Assembly: GCA_016937775.1 (NCBI GenBank)
Contig: JAFGVX010000029.1
Span: 1 to 33,247, forward strand
DNA length: 33,247 nucleotides
Direction: 5' to 3'
Origin: Campylobacterales bacterium
GTDB lineage: Bacteria > Campylobacterota > Campylobacteria > Campylobacterales > Sulfurovaceae
This document shows positions 16,386-23,849 of the stretch, in pieces. The translations under genes and the position numbers were made by a program. Position 1 is the stretch's first letter; every line of letters begins with the position of its first letter. Under the pieces are notes generated by a model. It ran no database searches and had not been told where the DNA came from. It saw only the letters and a list, made by a program, of their open reading frames with translations.

Positions 16386-17435
16386 TTAAAATTTCTCCAA
16401 GATGTTATAGGCTGTATCTCTTTTTGCAGGTTGTTCGCCCACATCTTTTATGAGTCGTATCATCTCATCTTGGTGCATAGAGTTACTCGCGCCCGCAGCT
16501 GCTACAACATTCTCCTCCATCATGGTTGAACCTAAATCATTGGCTCCATAAAGCAGTGCCATCTGTCCGATATAACTTCCTTGTGTTACCCAAGAGCTTT
16601 GTATGTTTTTAACATTATCTAAAAATAGTCTAGCAACGGCTAAGAGTCTGAGGTATCTATTGGATGACTGCTTTTGGATGCTCGGTATCTCTTTTTTAAG
16701 TTGCGTGTTTTCACTTTGAAATGACCACATGATAAATGCTCTAAAACCGCCGGTTTCATCTTGGAGGTTTCGTACGTGATCCCAGTGCTCTACAATTTCG
16801 CGTGTGGTTTCAATGGTTCCAAACATCATCGTTGCCGTTGATTTCATACCGATTTTATGTGCTTCTTTGTGCACTTCGAGCCATCTATCTTTATCAAGTT
16901 TTTTTGGAGCGATGATATCGCGAACCCGATCGCTAAGTATCTCAGCCCCAGCACCCGGAATGGAGCTTAAGCCTTTGGCTTTGAGCCTTTGGAGGACTTC
17001 GCTCACACTCAGTTTTGAGCGTTTGGCGATATAGTCGATCTCAATGGCAGAGAATCCATGAATCGTGATATTTGGATATTTTGTATGGATATGCGCAACA
17101 AGTTCTTCATACCACTCAATCTCAAGCTTTGGATGCACACCCCCTTGAAAGAGTATCTGCGTGCCTCCTATAGCTATGAGCTCATCAATTTTTTGATCTA
17201 TTTCTTCATAGGAGAGCACATAGCCCTCATTTTCTTTTTCATGCCGATAAAAGGCGCAAAATTTGCAATCTACCCAACATACATTGGTATAGTTGATATT
17301 TCTATCGACGATAAAAGTAGTCACGCCTTTTGGGTGGAGTTCTCTTTTTCTTGCGTACGCCATCGCACCAAGTGTTTTAAGATCGCCGTTTTCTATCAAG
17401 TCAACAGCCTCATCGATACTCACCCTATCATTCAT
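16386..17435 (-). CDS. mqnC: Cyclic dehypoxanthinylfutalosine synthase MqnC (radical SAM)
   Basis: MqnC is the radical-SAM cyclase of the futalosine route to menaquinone, converting dehypoxanthinylfutalosine to its cyclic form. The 349-residue protein has the CX3CX2C iron-sulfur motif 'NVCWVDCKFCAFYR' (C53, C57, C60), the family's 'ILFQGGVHPKLEIEWY' and 'SSIPGAGAEILSDRVR', and 'GSTMMEENVVAAAGAS' near the end. These favour MqnC over the related MqnE and CofH/CofG. ATG at 17435 is preferred over TTG at 17438 because AGGGA is better placed. It directly follows nusB. Together with UbiE/MenG at 1451 it shows that menaquinone is made by this route. Confidence 0.93.
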   Translation of the reverse strand: MNDRVSIDEAVDLIENGDLKTLGAMAYARKRELHPKGVTTFIVDRNINYTNVCWVDCKFCAFYRHEKENEGYVLSYEEIDQKIDELIAIGGTQILFQGGVHPKLEIEWYEELVAHIHTKYPNITIHGFSAIEIDYIAKRSKLSVSEVLQRLKAKGLSSIPGAGAEILSDRVRDIIAPKKLDKDRWLEVHKEAHKIGMKSTATMMFGTIETTREIVEHWDHVRNLQDETGGFRAFIMWSFQSENTQLKKEIPSIQKQSSNRYLRLLAVARLFLDNVKNIQSSWVTQGSYIGQMALLYGANDLGSTMMEENVVAAAGASNSMHQDEMIRLIKDVGEQPAKRDTAYNILEKF

Positions 17436-17438
17436 CAA

Positions 17439-17831
17439 CTATTTCCCTATAGAGTCAAGCACTCCATTTATAAAAGAGGGAGATTTTTCATCAGCAAGAT
17501 CTTTTGCAAGCTCGACTGCTTCATTGATAATGATAGCTCTATCAGTTCCACCGATAAGTATCTCATAAGCACCTAACCGCATGATCGCTTTTTCAACTTT
17601 ACCAATCGATATATAGTCCCATCCATCTAAATGTTTTGCTATCTCGGCATCTAACTTTTCAAGATTTTCGATGGTGCCTACAAAGAGTTCTCTTGAGAAA
17701 TCCCTCTGCTTATTTCTAATCTTTTGCTCTTCTAGCATCTCATCAAAAAAATCAGCTATCGTTTCATTGCCAAGATCATAAGCGTAGAGAAGTCCTACGA
17801 CAGCATTTCTTGCTTGGTGTCTTGTTGCCAT
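17439..17831 (-). CDS. nusB: Transcription antitermination/rRNA processing factor NusB
   Basis: NusB binds boxA RNA with NusE (S10) to prevent early termination in rRNA operons. The 130-residue, all-helical protein starts '[19 protein letters not shown]' (the conserved RxxAR near the start) and has 'IDRAIL'-type sequence in 'GGTDRAIIINEAVELAKDLADEKSPSFINGVLD' (read in pieces), the NusB hallmark. Length is normal. Its ATG shares one base with the ribH TAA (TAATG), so the two are coupled; ribH-nusB is a common pair. Confidence 0.95.
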   Translation of the reverse strand: MATRHQARNAVVGLLYAYDLGNETIADFFDEMLEEQKIRNKQRDFSRELFVGTIENLEKLDAEIAKHLDGWDYISIGKVEKAIMRLGAYEILIGGTDRAIIINEAVELAKDLADEKSPSFINGVLDSIGK

Positions 17832-18298
17832 TATGCTATTTCATTGTAAAGATTTATCATCTCGATAAGACCTGCCATAGCCTCACTTCCTTTATTGCCG
17901 GCTTTTGTTCCGGCTCTCTCGATCGCTTGCTCTATGGTATCAACGGTAAGCACACCAAAAGTGACTGGTTTTGCATGCTTGAGTGTCACACTGGCAATCC
18001 CTTTTGTGGTTTCTGCTGAGACATAATCAAAATGCGGTGTTGCCCCTCTGATAACAGCACCGAGACAACATACAGCGTCATATTTGCCACTACTGAGTGC
18101 TTTATCTAAAGCAAATGGTATCTCAAAAGCTCCGGGAACAATGATAAGATCAAGTTTATCCACATCACCTCCGTGTCTCGAGTAGGCATCTTTGGCACCG
18201 TTGACTAAATGTTCCGTGATAAAGTTGTTAAAACGCGCACTGATTATGGCTACCTTTTTTGAGTTGTCAACTTGTAATTTTCCCTCTATTGTTTTCAT
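17831..18298 (-). CDS. ribH: 6,7-dimethyl-8-ribityllumazine synthase RibH
   Basis: RibH joins the pyrimidine made by RibD with a four-carbon unit to give lumazine, the direct precursor of riboflavin; it usually forms an icosahedral or pentameric shell. The 155-residue protein shows '[12 protein letters not shown]', '[13 protein letters not shown]', '[20 protein letters not shown]' with the catalytic His, and '[20 protein letters not shown]'. Length is normal. ATG is preceded by AAGG nine bases upstream. In related genomes ribH follows kdsA; here a plus-strand gene sits in between. Confidence 0.96.
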   Translation of the reverse strand: MKTIEGKLQVDNSKKVAIISARFNNFITEHLVNGAKDAYSRHGGDVDKLDLIIVPGAFEIPFALDKALSSGKYDAVCCLGAVIRGATPHFDYVSAETTKGIASVTLKHAKPVTFGVLTVDTIEQAIERAGTKAGNKGSEAMAGLIEMINLYNEIA

Positions 18299-18328
18299 GG
18301 CTTAAAACCTTATTGTATTTTTACTATT

Positions 18329-18337
18329 ATTGTATCA
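18329..18337 (-). promoter_or_regulatory. Putative extended -10 promoter for ribH
   Basis: TGATACAAT on the minus strand (TG at 18337-18336, TACAAT 18334-18329), about 31 bases before the ribH ATG. ribH would need its own promoter here because the plus-strand lipoprotein gene separates it from kdsA. No clear -35 is present. Confidence 0.35.
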
Positions 18338-18404
18338 TATCTGTTCTAACAATTCACTATATTGTAAAATATCTGTTTTTAATTCTAAAAAAAGATGGAG
18401 CGAG

Positions 18405-18410
18405 TATAAT
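18405..18410 (+). promoter_or_regulatory. Putative -10 box for the Sel1-type lipoprotein
   Basis: TATAAT 33 bases before the ATG at 18444, preceded by an A/T-rich region but no clear -35. Confidence 0.35.
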
Positions 18411-18443
18411 TTGATGTTGAGATATTAAAATGCGGAGTTAGTT

Positions 18444-18950
18444 ATGAAAAATATTTATATGTTGGTATTTCTAGCTATGCTAATAAGTGGCTGCTCGAAG
18501 GGGTTAAGCCCGGAAGCACAAACCAAATTGGATGGAATGGAAAAAGAGTGTTTTGATGGTAATTTGCAAACTTGTCTTTCGTTGAAAAAGCTTTATGAGT
18601 TTACGAGGAGATATAGTTCAATCGATTATGATAAGCAACCAGCAATAATAGACCAAGCATGCAAATTGGGTGATATGGATAGTTGCTATACGATGGGTGT
18701 TATGTATTTCCGTGGATGTATCGTGGGATTACCTCGTATAGAGCCTGACTTTCAAAAGGCTATAGAATATTCAAAAAAGGCTTGCGAAGGTGGCGATAAA
18801 TTTGGTTGTATGACATTGGGACAAATATATAATAATGGATGCGGCGTAGCTAAAGATACTGTCAAAGCAGAAGAGTTTTTTAAGATCGCAGAGAGACGAC
18901 ACATTGGTTTGTTTGATACGACAGAGTGCCCAACAGGTAGTTGTTGGTAA
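18444..18950 (+). CDS. Cysteine-rich Sel1-type repeat lipoprotein
   Basis: A 168-residue exported lipoprotein: signal peptide with lipobox 'LISGC' (C17 would be lipidated), then Sel1-like helical repeats. Two clear repeats are 'ACKLGDMDSCYTMGVMYFRG' and 'ACEGGDKFGCMTLGQIYNNG'; each has a Cys pair in the spacing A-C-x6-C that forms a disulfide across the helix pair in Helicobacter cysteine-rich proteins (Hcp). A less regular repeat with 'DGNLQTCLSLKKLY' precedes them. Sel1 repeats mediate protein contacts; the partner here is unknown. ATG follows GGAG six bases upstream. It lies opposite to its neighbours, between kdsA and ribH, which suggests that it was inserted there. Confidence 0.85.
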   Translation: MKNIYMLVFLAMLISGCSKGLSPEAQTKLDGMEKECFDGNLQTCLSLKKLYEFTRRYSSIDYDKQPAIIDQACKLGDMDSCYTMGVMYFRGCIVGLPRIEPDFQKAIEYSKKACEGGDKFGCMTLGQIYNNGCGVAKDTVKAEEFFKIAERRHIGLFDTTECPTGSCW

Positions 18951-18983
18951 TAATATTTGAAAGATATCCGGAGCGATTGTTTA

Positions 18984-19784
18984 TTATTCTACAATTTCTC
19001 TAATGGCATCGATCTGCTCGATAAGTGTTTCTAGTTTGCTTAGCTCAATCATATTTGGACCATCGCTCAGTGCCATTTTTGGATCAAAATGGGTCTCAAA
19101 GAAAAAGCCATCTACTCCAACAGCAGCTGCACCACGACTCAGATATGGTACGAAAGAGCTATCACCGCCACTGCTTGCGCTACCGCTTGCAGGCATCTGC
19201 ACAGAGTGAGTTGCATCAAAGACGACAGGTGCAAACTCTCGCATAATTTTCAATCCTCGCATATCCACAACAAGATTGCCATAACCAAAAGTGCTTCCGC
19301 GTTCAGTGAGCCAAACACCGTATTTTTTTGCATCATCATAGTTAGCTTTGCCTTCAAAACCTCTTGTTTTTAGCACTTTAGTAACAGAGTGCTCCATCGC
19401 TTGTGGCGCTAAAAACTGCCCCTTTTTTATATTGACGATGCATGGTGTCTTGGCGGCTGCAACAAGTAAGTCAGTTTGGCGACATAAAAATGCAGGTATC
19501 TGCAATACATCAACGACCTCGCTTGCAATTTTCGGTTGCGATGCATCGTGTACATCAGTAAGTATCTTAAAGCCAAACTCTTTTTTTACATCTTGTAAAA
19601 GTCGTAATCCTTCATCAATTCCCGGACCTCTAAAGCTTTCAATGCTTGTTCTGTTGGCTTTGTCAAAACTTGCTTTAAAGTAGAAATCTTTTGTGCAGTC
19701 ATCGTTGTATTTTGAGAGTCCCTCAGCTATTCTAAAAACGGTCTCTTTGCTTTCTAGAACACAAGGTCCGGCTATTAAAATCAT
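18984..19784 (-). CDS. kdsA: 2-dehydro-3-deoxyphosphooctonate aldolase (KDO-8-P synthase)
   Basis: KdsA condenses PEP and arabinose 5-phosphate to KDO-8-phosphate, the committed step to the inner-core sugar of LPS. The 266-residue TIM-barrel protein has '[15 protein letters not shown]', '[12 protein letters not shown]', '[11 protein letters not shown]', 'TDVHDASQ' and 'FFETHFDP'. C8 in 'GPCVLES', together with the His in 'DATHSVQMP', the Glu in 'FFETH' and the Asp in 'ALSDGPN', are the metal ligands of the metal-dependent class II; class I has Asn at the Cys position. ATG overlaps the stop of the transporter gene in ATGA, with AAAGGAAA upstream. Confidence 0.95.
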   Translation of the reverse strand: MILIAGPCVLESKETVFRIAEGLSKYNDDCTKDFYFKASFDKANRTSIESFRGPGIDEGLRLLQDVKKEFGFKILTDVHDASQPKIASEVVDVLQIPAFLCRQTDLLVAAAKTPCIVNIKKGQFLAPQAMEHSVTKVLKTRGFEGKANYDDAKKYGVWLTERGSTFGYGNLVVDMRGLKIMREFAPVVFDATHSVQMPASGSASSGGDSSFVPYLSRGAAAVGVDGFFFETHFDPKMALSDGPNMIELSKLETLIEQIDAIREIVE

Positions 19785-20692
19785 ATATTTCCTTTTTCAG
19801 GTTTTTCTTTTTTGCTTACTAACATTCCTGCTATTATAACCAAGATTATACCTAAAATCGTAATAATATCAGGTAATTTATCTCCTAAAATAATTCCTAC
19901 AATTGTAGCAAATATGATATTTGAATACGATATGGCTCCTATGATGCCTGCTTTTGATAGTGAATATGCTTTTGTCATCAAAAGTTGTGAGACGGTAGCA
20001 AAAAGACCTACGGCTATGATATAGAGCCACTCTTTACCTTGAGGCATCAAAAAAGGAGCGAGGAGAAAGTCGAGCTCTTTTGGTGCATAAAAAGGAGCAA
20101 TTGCCATAAGAATGATAGGACCGATAGAGCCTATACCCATAAATGAGAGTACGATCGCTCTTGTGTCGTAGTATTGCCTGAGCTCTCGTATGGAGGTATA
20201 AGCAAGCGCTGCACCGATGCCCGAGAGAACCCCCAATATATCATACTTGCTAAAGGCAAAACCTTCAGGTTGGGCGACAAGTAAGATACCGCCAAATCCC
20301 AAAACAACTGCGATGATAGCACTCCTTGGAAGCTTCTCATTTAAAAAGAGATAAGCAAAGAGCGCTACAAAAATAGGTGATGTTTTATTGTAGGTCGTTG
20401 CAACCCCCAGGGGGATATATGCCATCACATAAAAATAGCACAGCAAGGAGATAAAGCCGATTGCCCCTCTAAAAATTAAGAGCCAAGGCTTCCCTCCAAT
20501 TTGTTTAAGGGGTACTTTCCAAAGTGTAAGGAGTATGATAACAACGCCAAATATATTGCGAAAAAAAGTGACCTCAAGAGAGGGAAGTGTTGCTACAAGA
20601 AGTTTTACAAAACCTCCCATGATAGCAAAGCAAAATGACGCCAAGAGCATCAAAAGAACACCCCTGTCTATATTTTCTATCTTCTCTCTCAA
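19781..20692 (-). CDS. EamA/DMT-family transporter
   Basis: A polytopic inner-membrane protein of about 303 residues with ten predicted helices in two homologous EamA halves (for example '[20 protein letters not shown]' opens the first and '[13 protein letters not shown]' lies in the second). Members of the drug/metabolite transporter superfamily move small metabolites; the substrate cannot be told from sequence. The frame opens at TTG 20704, but GGAGGG (20702-20697) would then lie inside it; TTG at 20692, four bases downstream of that site, is the likelier start. It overlaps kdsA by four bases, so the two are co-expressed, which could point to an envelope-related cargo. Confidence 0.82.
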   Translation of the reverse strand: MREKIENIDRGVLLMLLASFCFAIMGGFVKLLVATLPSLEVTFFRNIFGVVIILLTLWKVPLKQIGGKPWLLIFRGAIGFISLLCYFYVMAYIPLGVATTYNKTSPIFVALFAYLFLNEKLPRSAIIAVVLGFGGILLVAQPEGFAFSKYDILGVLSGIGAALAYTSIRELRQYYDTRAIVLSFMGIGSIGPIILMAIAPFYAPKELDFLLAPFLMPQGKEWLYIIAVGLFATVSQLLMTKAYSLSKAGIIGAISYSNIIFATIVGIILGDKLPDIITILGIILVIIAGMLVSKKEKPEKGNI

Positions 20693-20748
20693 GCAGCCCT
20701 CCAAATTTTTAGAAGCTTATCATAAACTGATTCATTTATCAATGAGTG

Positions 20749-21495
20749 TTATTTGATGCGCTCGCCTCTGAGGTCACCAAAAAGGAGAAGGTCTTTGAGT
20801 ATTGCTTTTTGTGCCATTCCTTCATCATCGATGGCAATAAGAAGTTCACCTTGTTTGCTAGTAAATATCTTTTGATAAATGATCACACTAATATACCAAT
20901 AGTCGCCCTTAAGAAGCATTTTTTTGTATTTTGGTATTTCGTCTTTAGGGGGAACGATAACGGTAACTCGTCCTTTTTGTTTCTCTGCGCCTACAGTTTT
21001 AAATTGATACTCTTTTGCAAGTGTTTTATCTTTGATGAGGTTTCCAAGATTAAAGTAAAGACTCAAAAGATCATCCTCGGCATAAAAATCAAGCGTGCTT
21101 TTTTGATCTTCAGTGACTTTGTCGCCCTTCTTTTTTATATACTGTTTAGTTACTTTTTTGTTTTTGTGATCTACGGTATATATTTTCTCGACATATTTAT
21201 TTCCGAAACTTTTGATAACATGGTAGCTCTCACTTATGAATCTGCCATTTTTTATGTGCCCTTTTGAGATATGCTTTTCTTTTCTGCTATTGCTTAGAAT
21301 TTTTGCCAATCCCGTAGCTTCAGCTCCTATTTCTATGGTGTATCTATTTTTTTCAGTCGTAATCTTTGCGTCGGCAATTCCAAGTTCACCCACAATACCG
21401 AATGAGACTTTATATTGTGCCTCAATGGTTTTTGCATCTAAGAACCCAAAACCTATAAGAGTGTATAATATAAATAGTATAAGGCTCTTTTTCAA
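20749..21495 (-). CDS. DUF3108 periplasmic protein
   Basis: A protein of about 248 residues with a signal peptide ('KKSLILFILYTLIGFGFLDA', probably cut before KTIEA), so periplasmic. The mature part is beta-rich with alternating polar/hydrophobic strands ('AQYKVSFGIVGELGIADAKIT', read in pieces) and the ending 'LLIAIDDEGMAQKAILKDLLLFGDLRGERI', which fits DUF3108 (function unknown, lipoprotein-carrier-like beta fold). An ATG at 21507 has no ribosome site; TTG at 21495 lies five bases after GGAG and starts the signal peptide as MKKS, so I chose it. It ends 57 bases before the transporter gene and is divergent from mscS. Confidence 0.75.
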   Translation of the reverse strand: MKKSLILFILYTLIGFGFLDAKTIEAQYKVSFGIVGELGIADAKITTEKNRYTIEIGAEATGLAKILSNSRKEKHISKGHIKNGRFISESYHVIKSFGNKYVEKIYTVDHKNKKVTKQYIKKKGDKVTEDQKSTLDFYAEDDLLSLYFNLGNLIKDKTLAKEYQFKTVGAEKQKGRVTVIVPPKDEIPKYKKMLLKGDYWYISVIIYQKIFTSKQGELLIAIDDEGMAQKAILKDLLLFGDLRGERIK

Positions 21496-21521
21496 AGTAA
21501 TCTCCATTTTTGTTTAAATCT

Positions 21522-21534
21522 ATTGTACTATAAT
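21522..21534. promoter_or_regulatory. Back-to-back -10 boxes between the DUF3108 gene and mscS
   Basis: On the plus strand TATAAT at 21529-21534 would serve mscS (48 bases to its ATG). On the minus strand TACAAT at 21527-21522 would serve the DUF3108 gene. Neither has a clear -35, and the two would compete for polymerase. Confidence 0.35.
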
Positions 21535-21581
21535 TGGGTGGAATAAATGTGATTATGTTATCCATGAATCAAGGAGAGTGA

Positions 21582-22793
21582 ATGTCACAAGTTGCGACGA
21601 CTACCTTATCAGATGAAAATATGAGCATAGGTTTGGATATTGTTGATGGTATAGATAAGAGCATTGATGCTTCCGGGATAGACTCCTTATTACATCCGAT
21701 TTATGTGAAGATACCTTTTTTGCAAACAAGTTTTTTAGGAACGACGGTGGGCAATCTCATATTGGCAGTCATAGTTCTGTTTTTTTTCTTTTTTCTTAGA
21801 AAAATATTTGTCTTTACTGTTGCAACTTTTTTGCAGAGTTTGGCAAAACGAACAAAGAACTATTATGATGACAGAATTATTTCTGCACTCAAAGGTCCCG
21901 TAGGGCTTGCATTTGTTTTGGTCGGTTTGCATATCGCTTTAGCACTTGTAACACAAGAGAATGTAATTGTAAAAAATATCTCAAATACACTTTTGATATT
22001 CAATATTTTTTGGGCAATTATCGCTTTGAGTGAAGCACTCAAGGGGATCATGAGTAGTGCCATGAGCAAGTTCAATCGTGACCTTTCTAAAGAGATAAGC
22101 AACTTCATACTTGCGATTATCAAGATACTTATCGGTGCTTTAGGTTTGGGTGCGATGCTACAAGTATGGGGTGTGAATGTCACAGCGCTCATTGCTTCAC
22201 TCGGGCTTGGAGGTTTGGCATTTGCACTTGCTGCAAAAGATATGGCATCCAATCTTTTTGGCTCTTTTTCTTTGCTTGCAGATAGATCGATACGCATTGG
22301 AGAGTGGATTAGTGTCGCTGGAAACGAAGGAATAGTCGAGGATATTGGTATGAGAACGACGAAAATGAGAGCGTTTGATAAATCTTTGATTGTAGTGCCA
22401 AATCAGCTTGTGGCAAATAGTCCTGTCTATAACTTTTCAAGAAGAGGTGTGAGACGCATCAATATCAATGTAGGTTTGACTTATAGTACGACAAAAGATC
22501 AGGTAATCAAAATTGTAAATGCCATAAGAGAGATGTTAGAAAATCATGAAGATATATCGCAAGATGATACACTCCTAGTAAATTTTGAATCATTCGGAGC
22601 GAGCTCTTTAAATATTTTTATCTATACCTATACCGCAACATCAAATTGGAAGAGATATTTGGAGATTAGAGAGGATGTGCATGTAAAGATTATGGATATA
22701 GTAGAGGAAAACGGCGCTTCATTTGCCTTCCCTTCAACTTCACTTTATGTAGAGAAAGTGCCCGATTTGAAAAGAGAGGGTGATTTAAATTAA
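21582..22793 (+). CDS. Mechanosensitive ion channel, MscS family
   Basis: A 403-residue inner-membrane channel expected to open on membrane tension and release solutes on osmotic downshock. After an N-terminal region with four hydrophobic segments, the pore helix is 'GVNVTALIASLGLGGLAFALAAKDMASN' (about residues 197-224, read in pieces), with the Gly/Ala packing typical of TM3 in MscS. It is followed by the beta domain 'IRIGEWISVAGNEGIVEDIGMRTTKMRAFD' and the cytoplasmic cage with 'VPNQLVANSPVYNFSRR'. It is larger than E. coli MscS (286) through extra N-terminal helices. ATG lies behind AAGGAGAG. A T-rich hairpin follows the stop. Confidence 0.92.
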   Translation: MSQVATTTLSDENMSIGLDIVDGIDKSIDASGIDSLLHPIYVKIPFLQTSFLGTTVGNLILAVIVLFFFFFLRKIFVFTVATFLQSLAKRTKNYYDDRIISALKGPVGLAFVLVGLHIALALVTQENVIVKNISNTLLIFNIFWAIIALSEALKGIMSSAMSKFNRDLSKEISNFILAIIKILIGALGLGAMLQVWGVNVTALIASLGLGGLAFALAAKDMASNLFGSFSLLADRSIRIGEWISVAGNEGIVEDIGMRTTKMRAFDKSLIVVPNQLVANSPVYNFSRRGVRRININVGLTYSTTKDQVIKIVNAIREMLENHEDISQDDTLLVNFESFGASSLNIFIYTYTATSNWKRYLEIREDVHVKIMDIVEENGASFAFPSTSLYVEKVPDLKREGDLN

Positions 22794-22819
22794 GTGTCGC
22801 GTATCACTTTTATTTTTTT
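22792..22819 (+). terminator. Weak terminator after mscS
   Basis: AAGTG (22792-22796) and CACTT (22805-22809) form a five-base stem starting at the mscS stop, followed by TTATTTTTTT. The stem is short but the T-run is good. Confidence 0.35.
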
Positions 22820-22823
22820 CAAA

Positions 22824-22829
22824 TATAAT
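22824..22829 (+). promoter_or_regulatory. Putative -10 box for the TRAP transporter genes
   Basis: TATAAT 52 bases before the GTG start at 22881; no convincing -35 is seen because the terminator T-run occupies that area. Confidence 0.35.
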
Positions 22830-22880
22830 AATATCTAGGCATCTTAAAAGAGTTTTATACATATCTAAAAAGGAAATATT

Positions 22881-23849
22881 GTGAAATTTTTTGTATCACT
22901 CATTATAAAAGGAACACTTGCGTCTTTGTTTGTTTCTCCACTCTTTGCAATTGATTTTGTTTCGATTGGAACAGCCGGAGTAACGGGGATATATTTCCCC
23001 ACGGGTGGAGCGATCTGTCGTATGGTCAATGAGCATAAAAAAGAGATAGGTATCAAGTGTTCCGTCGAGTCAACGGGAGGTTCGGTTTATAATGTCAATA
23101 TGATAAATAATAACGAACTTGATCTTGGAATCTCTCAAAGTGATACTGCATATCAGGCTTATAACGGAGAAGGTGTTTTTCAAGATAAGCCGATTAAATC
23201 ACTGCGCTCAGTCATCGCTATTTATCCCGAGCTATTGGCATTTGTTGTAAAAAAAGATGCAAATATAAAAAATATAGCCGACATAAAAGGTAAAAAGATT
23301 AACATTGATGTTCCGGGTTCCGGCACTAGGATGTCAAGCGACCTTGTTTTGCAAGCATACGGCATAAAATACGATGACCTCTCACTTGTGAATGAACTTA
23401 AATCATCAGAGGGTCCAACTATACTCAAAGACAATAAAGTTGATGGCTACTTTTTCATGGTTGGGCATCCGACGGCAAATATTAAAGATGCGGCCAATTC
23501 TGTTGCAATCGATCTTGTTGCTGTTGATAGAGCTCAAATTGATGCGATTATTGAAGCACATCCGTATTATGCAGCAGGCGTTATCTCAAAAGAGTTTTAT
23601 AAAGGTGTTGATCATGATACATTAAGTTTAGGGGTTAAAGCAGTTCTTGTCACGAGCGAAAATGCAAATGAAGAGATAATCTACAATATCACAAAAACAA
23701 TACTCGATAATTTTGAGGAGTTTAAAGGGATACACCCTGCGTATAAAACAATCACAAAAAAATCGCTTCTGGAAGGACTTTCTGTCCCTCAACATCCAGG
23801 AGCTATAAGAGCCTTTCAAGAGGCAGGATTGATCGAGGAAAAGAAGTAA
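22881..23849 (+). CDS. TAXI-family TRAP transporter solute-binding protein
   Basis: The periplasmic receptor of a TRAP uptake system. The 322-residue protein has a signal peptide (to about residue 23, '...SPLFA'), then the TAXI hallmarks: 'SIGTAGVTGIYFPTGGAICRMVN' (read in pieces; TAXI stands for TRAP-associated extracytoplasmic immunogenic), 'CSVESTGGSVYNVNMINNNELDLGISQSD' and 'GKKINIDVPGSGTRMSS'. Substrates of TAXI receptors are mostly organic acids or amino acids such as glutamate; it cannot be specified here. Start is GTG behind AAAAGGAAA. The permease follows with no gap. Confidence 0.93.
   Translation: MKFFVSLIIKGTLASLFVSPLFAIDFVSIGTAGVTGIYFPTGGAICRMVNEHKKEIGIKCSVESTGGSVYNVNMINNNELDLGISQSDTAYQAYNGEGVFQDKPIKSLRSVIAIYPELLAFVVKKDANIKNIADIKGKKINIDVPGSGTRMSSDLVLQAYGIKYDDLSLVNELKSSEGPTILKDNKVDGYFFMVGHPTANIKDAANSVAIDLVAVDRAQIDAIIEAHPYYAAGVISKEFYKGVDHDTLSLGVKAVLVTSENANEEIIYNITKTILDNFEEFKGIHPAYKTITKKSLLEGLSVPQHPGAIRAFQEAGLIEEKK

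Noticed and set aside
18299-18443. FMN riboswitch before ribH or ribD
   Set aside because: The conserved RFN-element segments are absent, and both gaps are too short or lack the multi-stem pattern.
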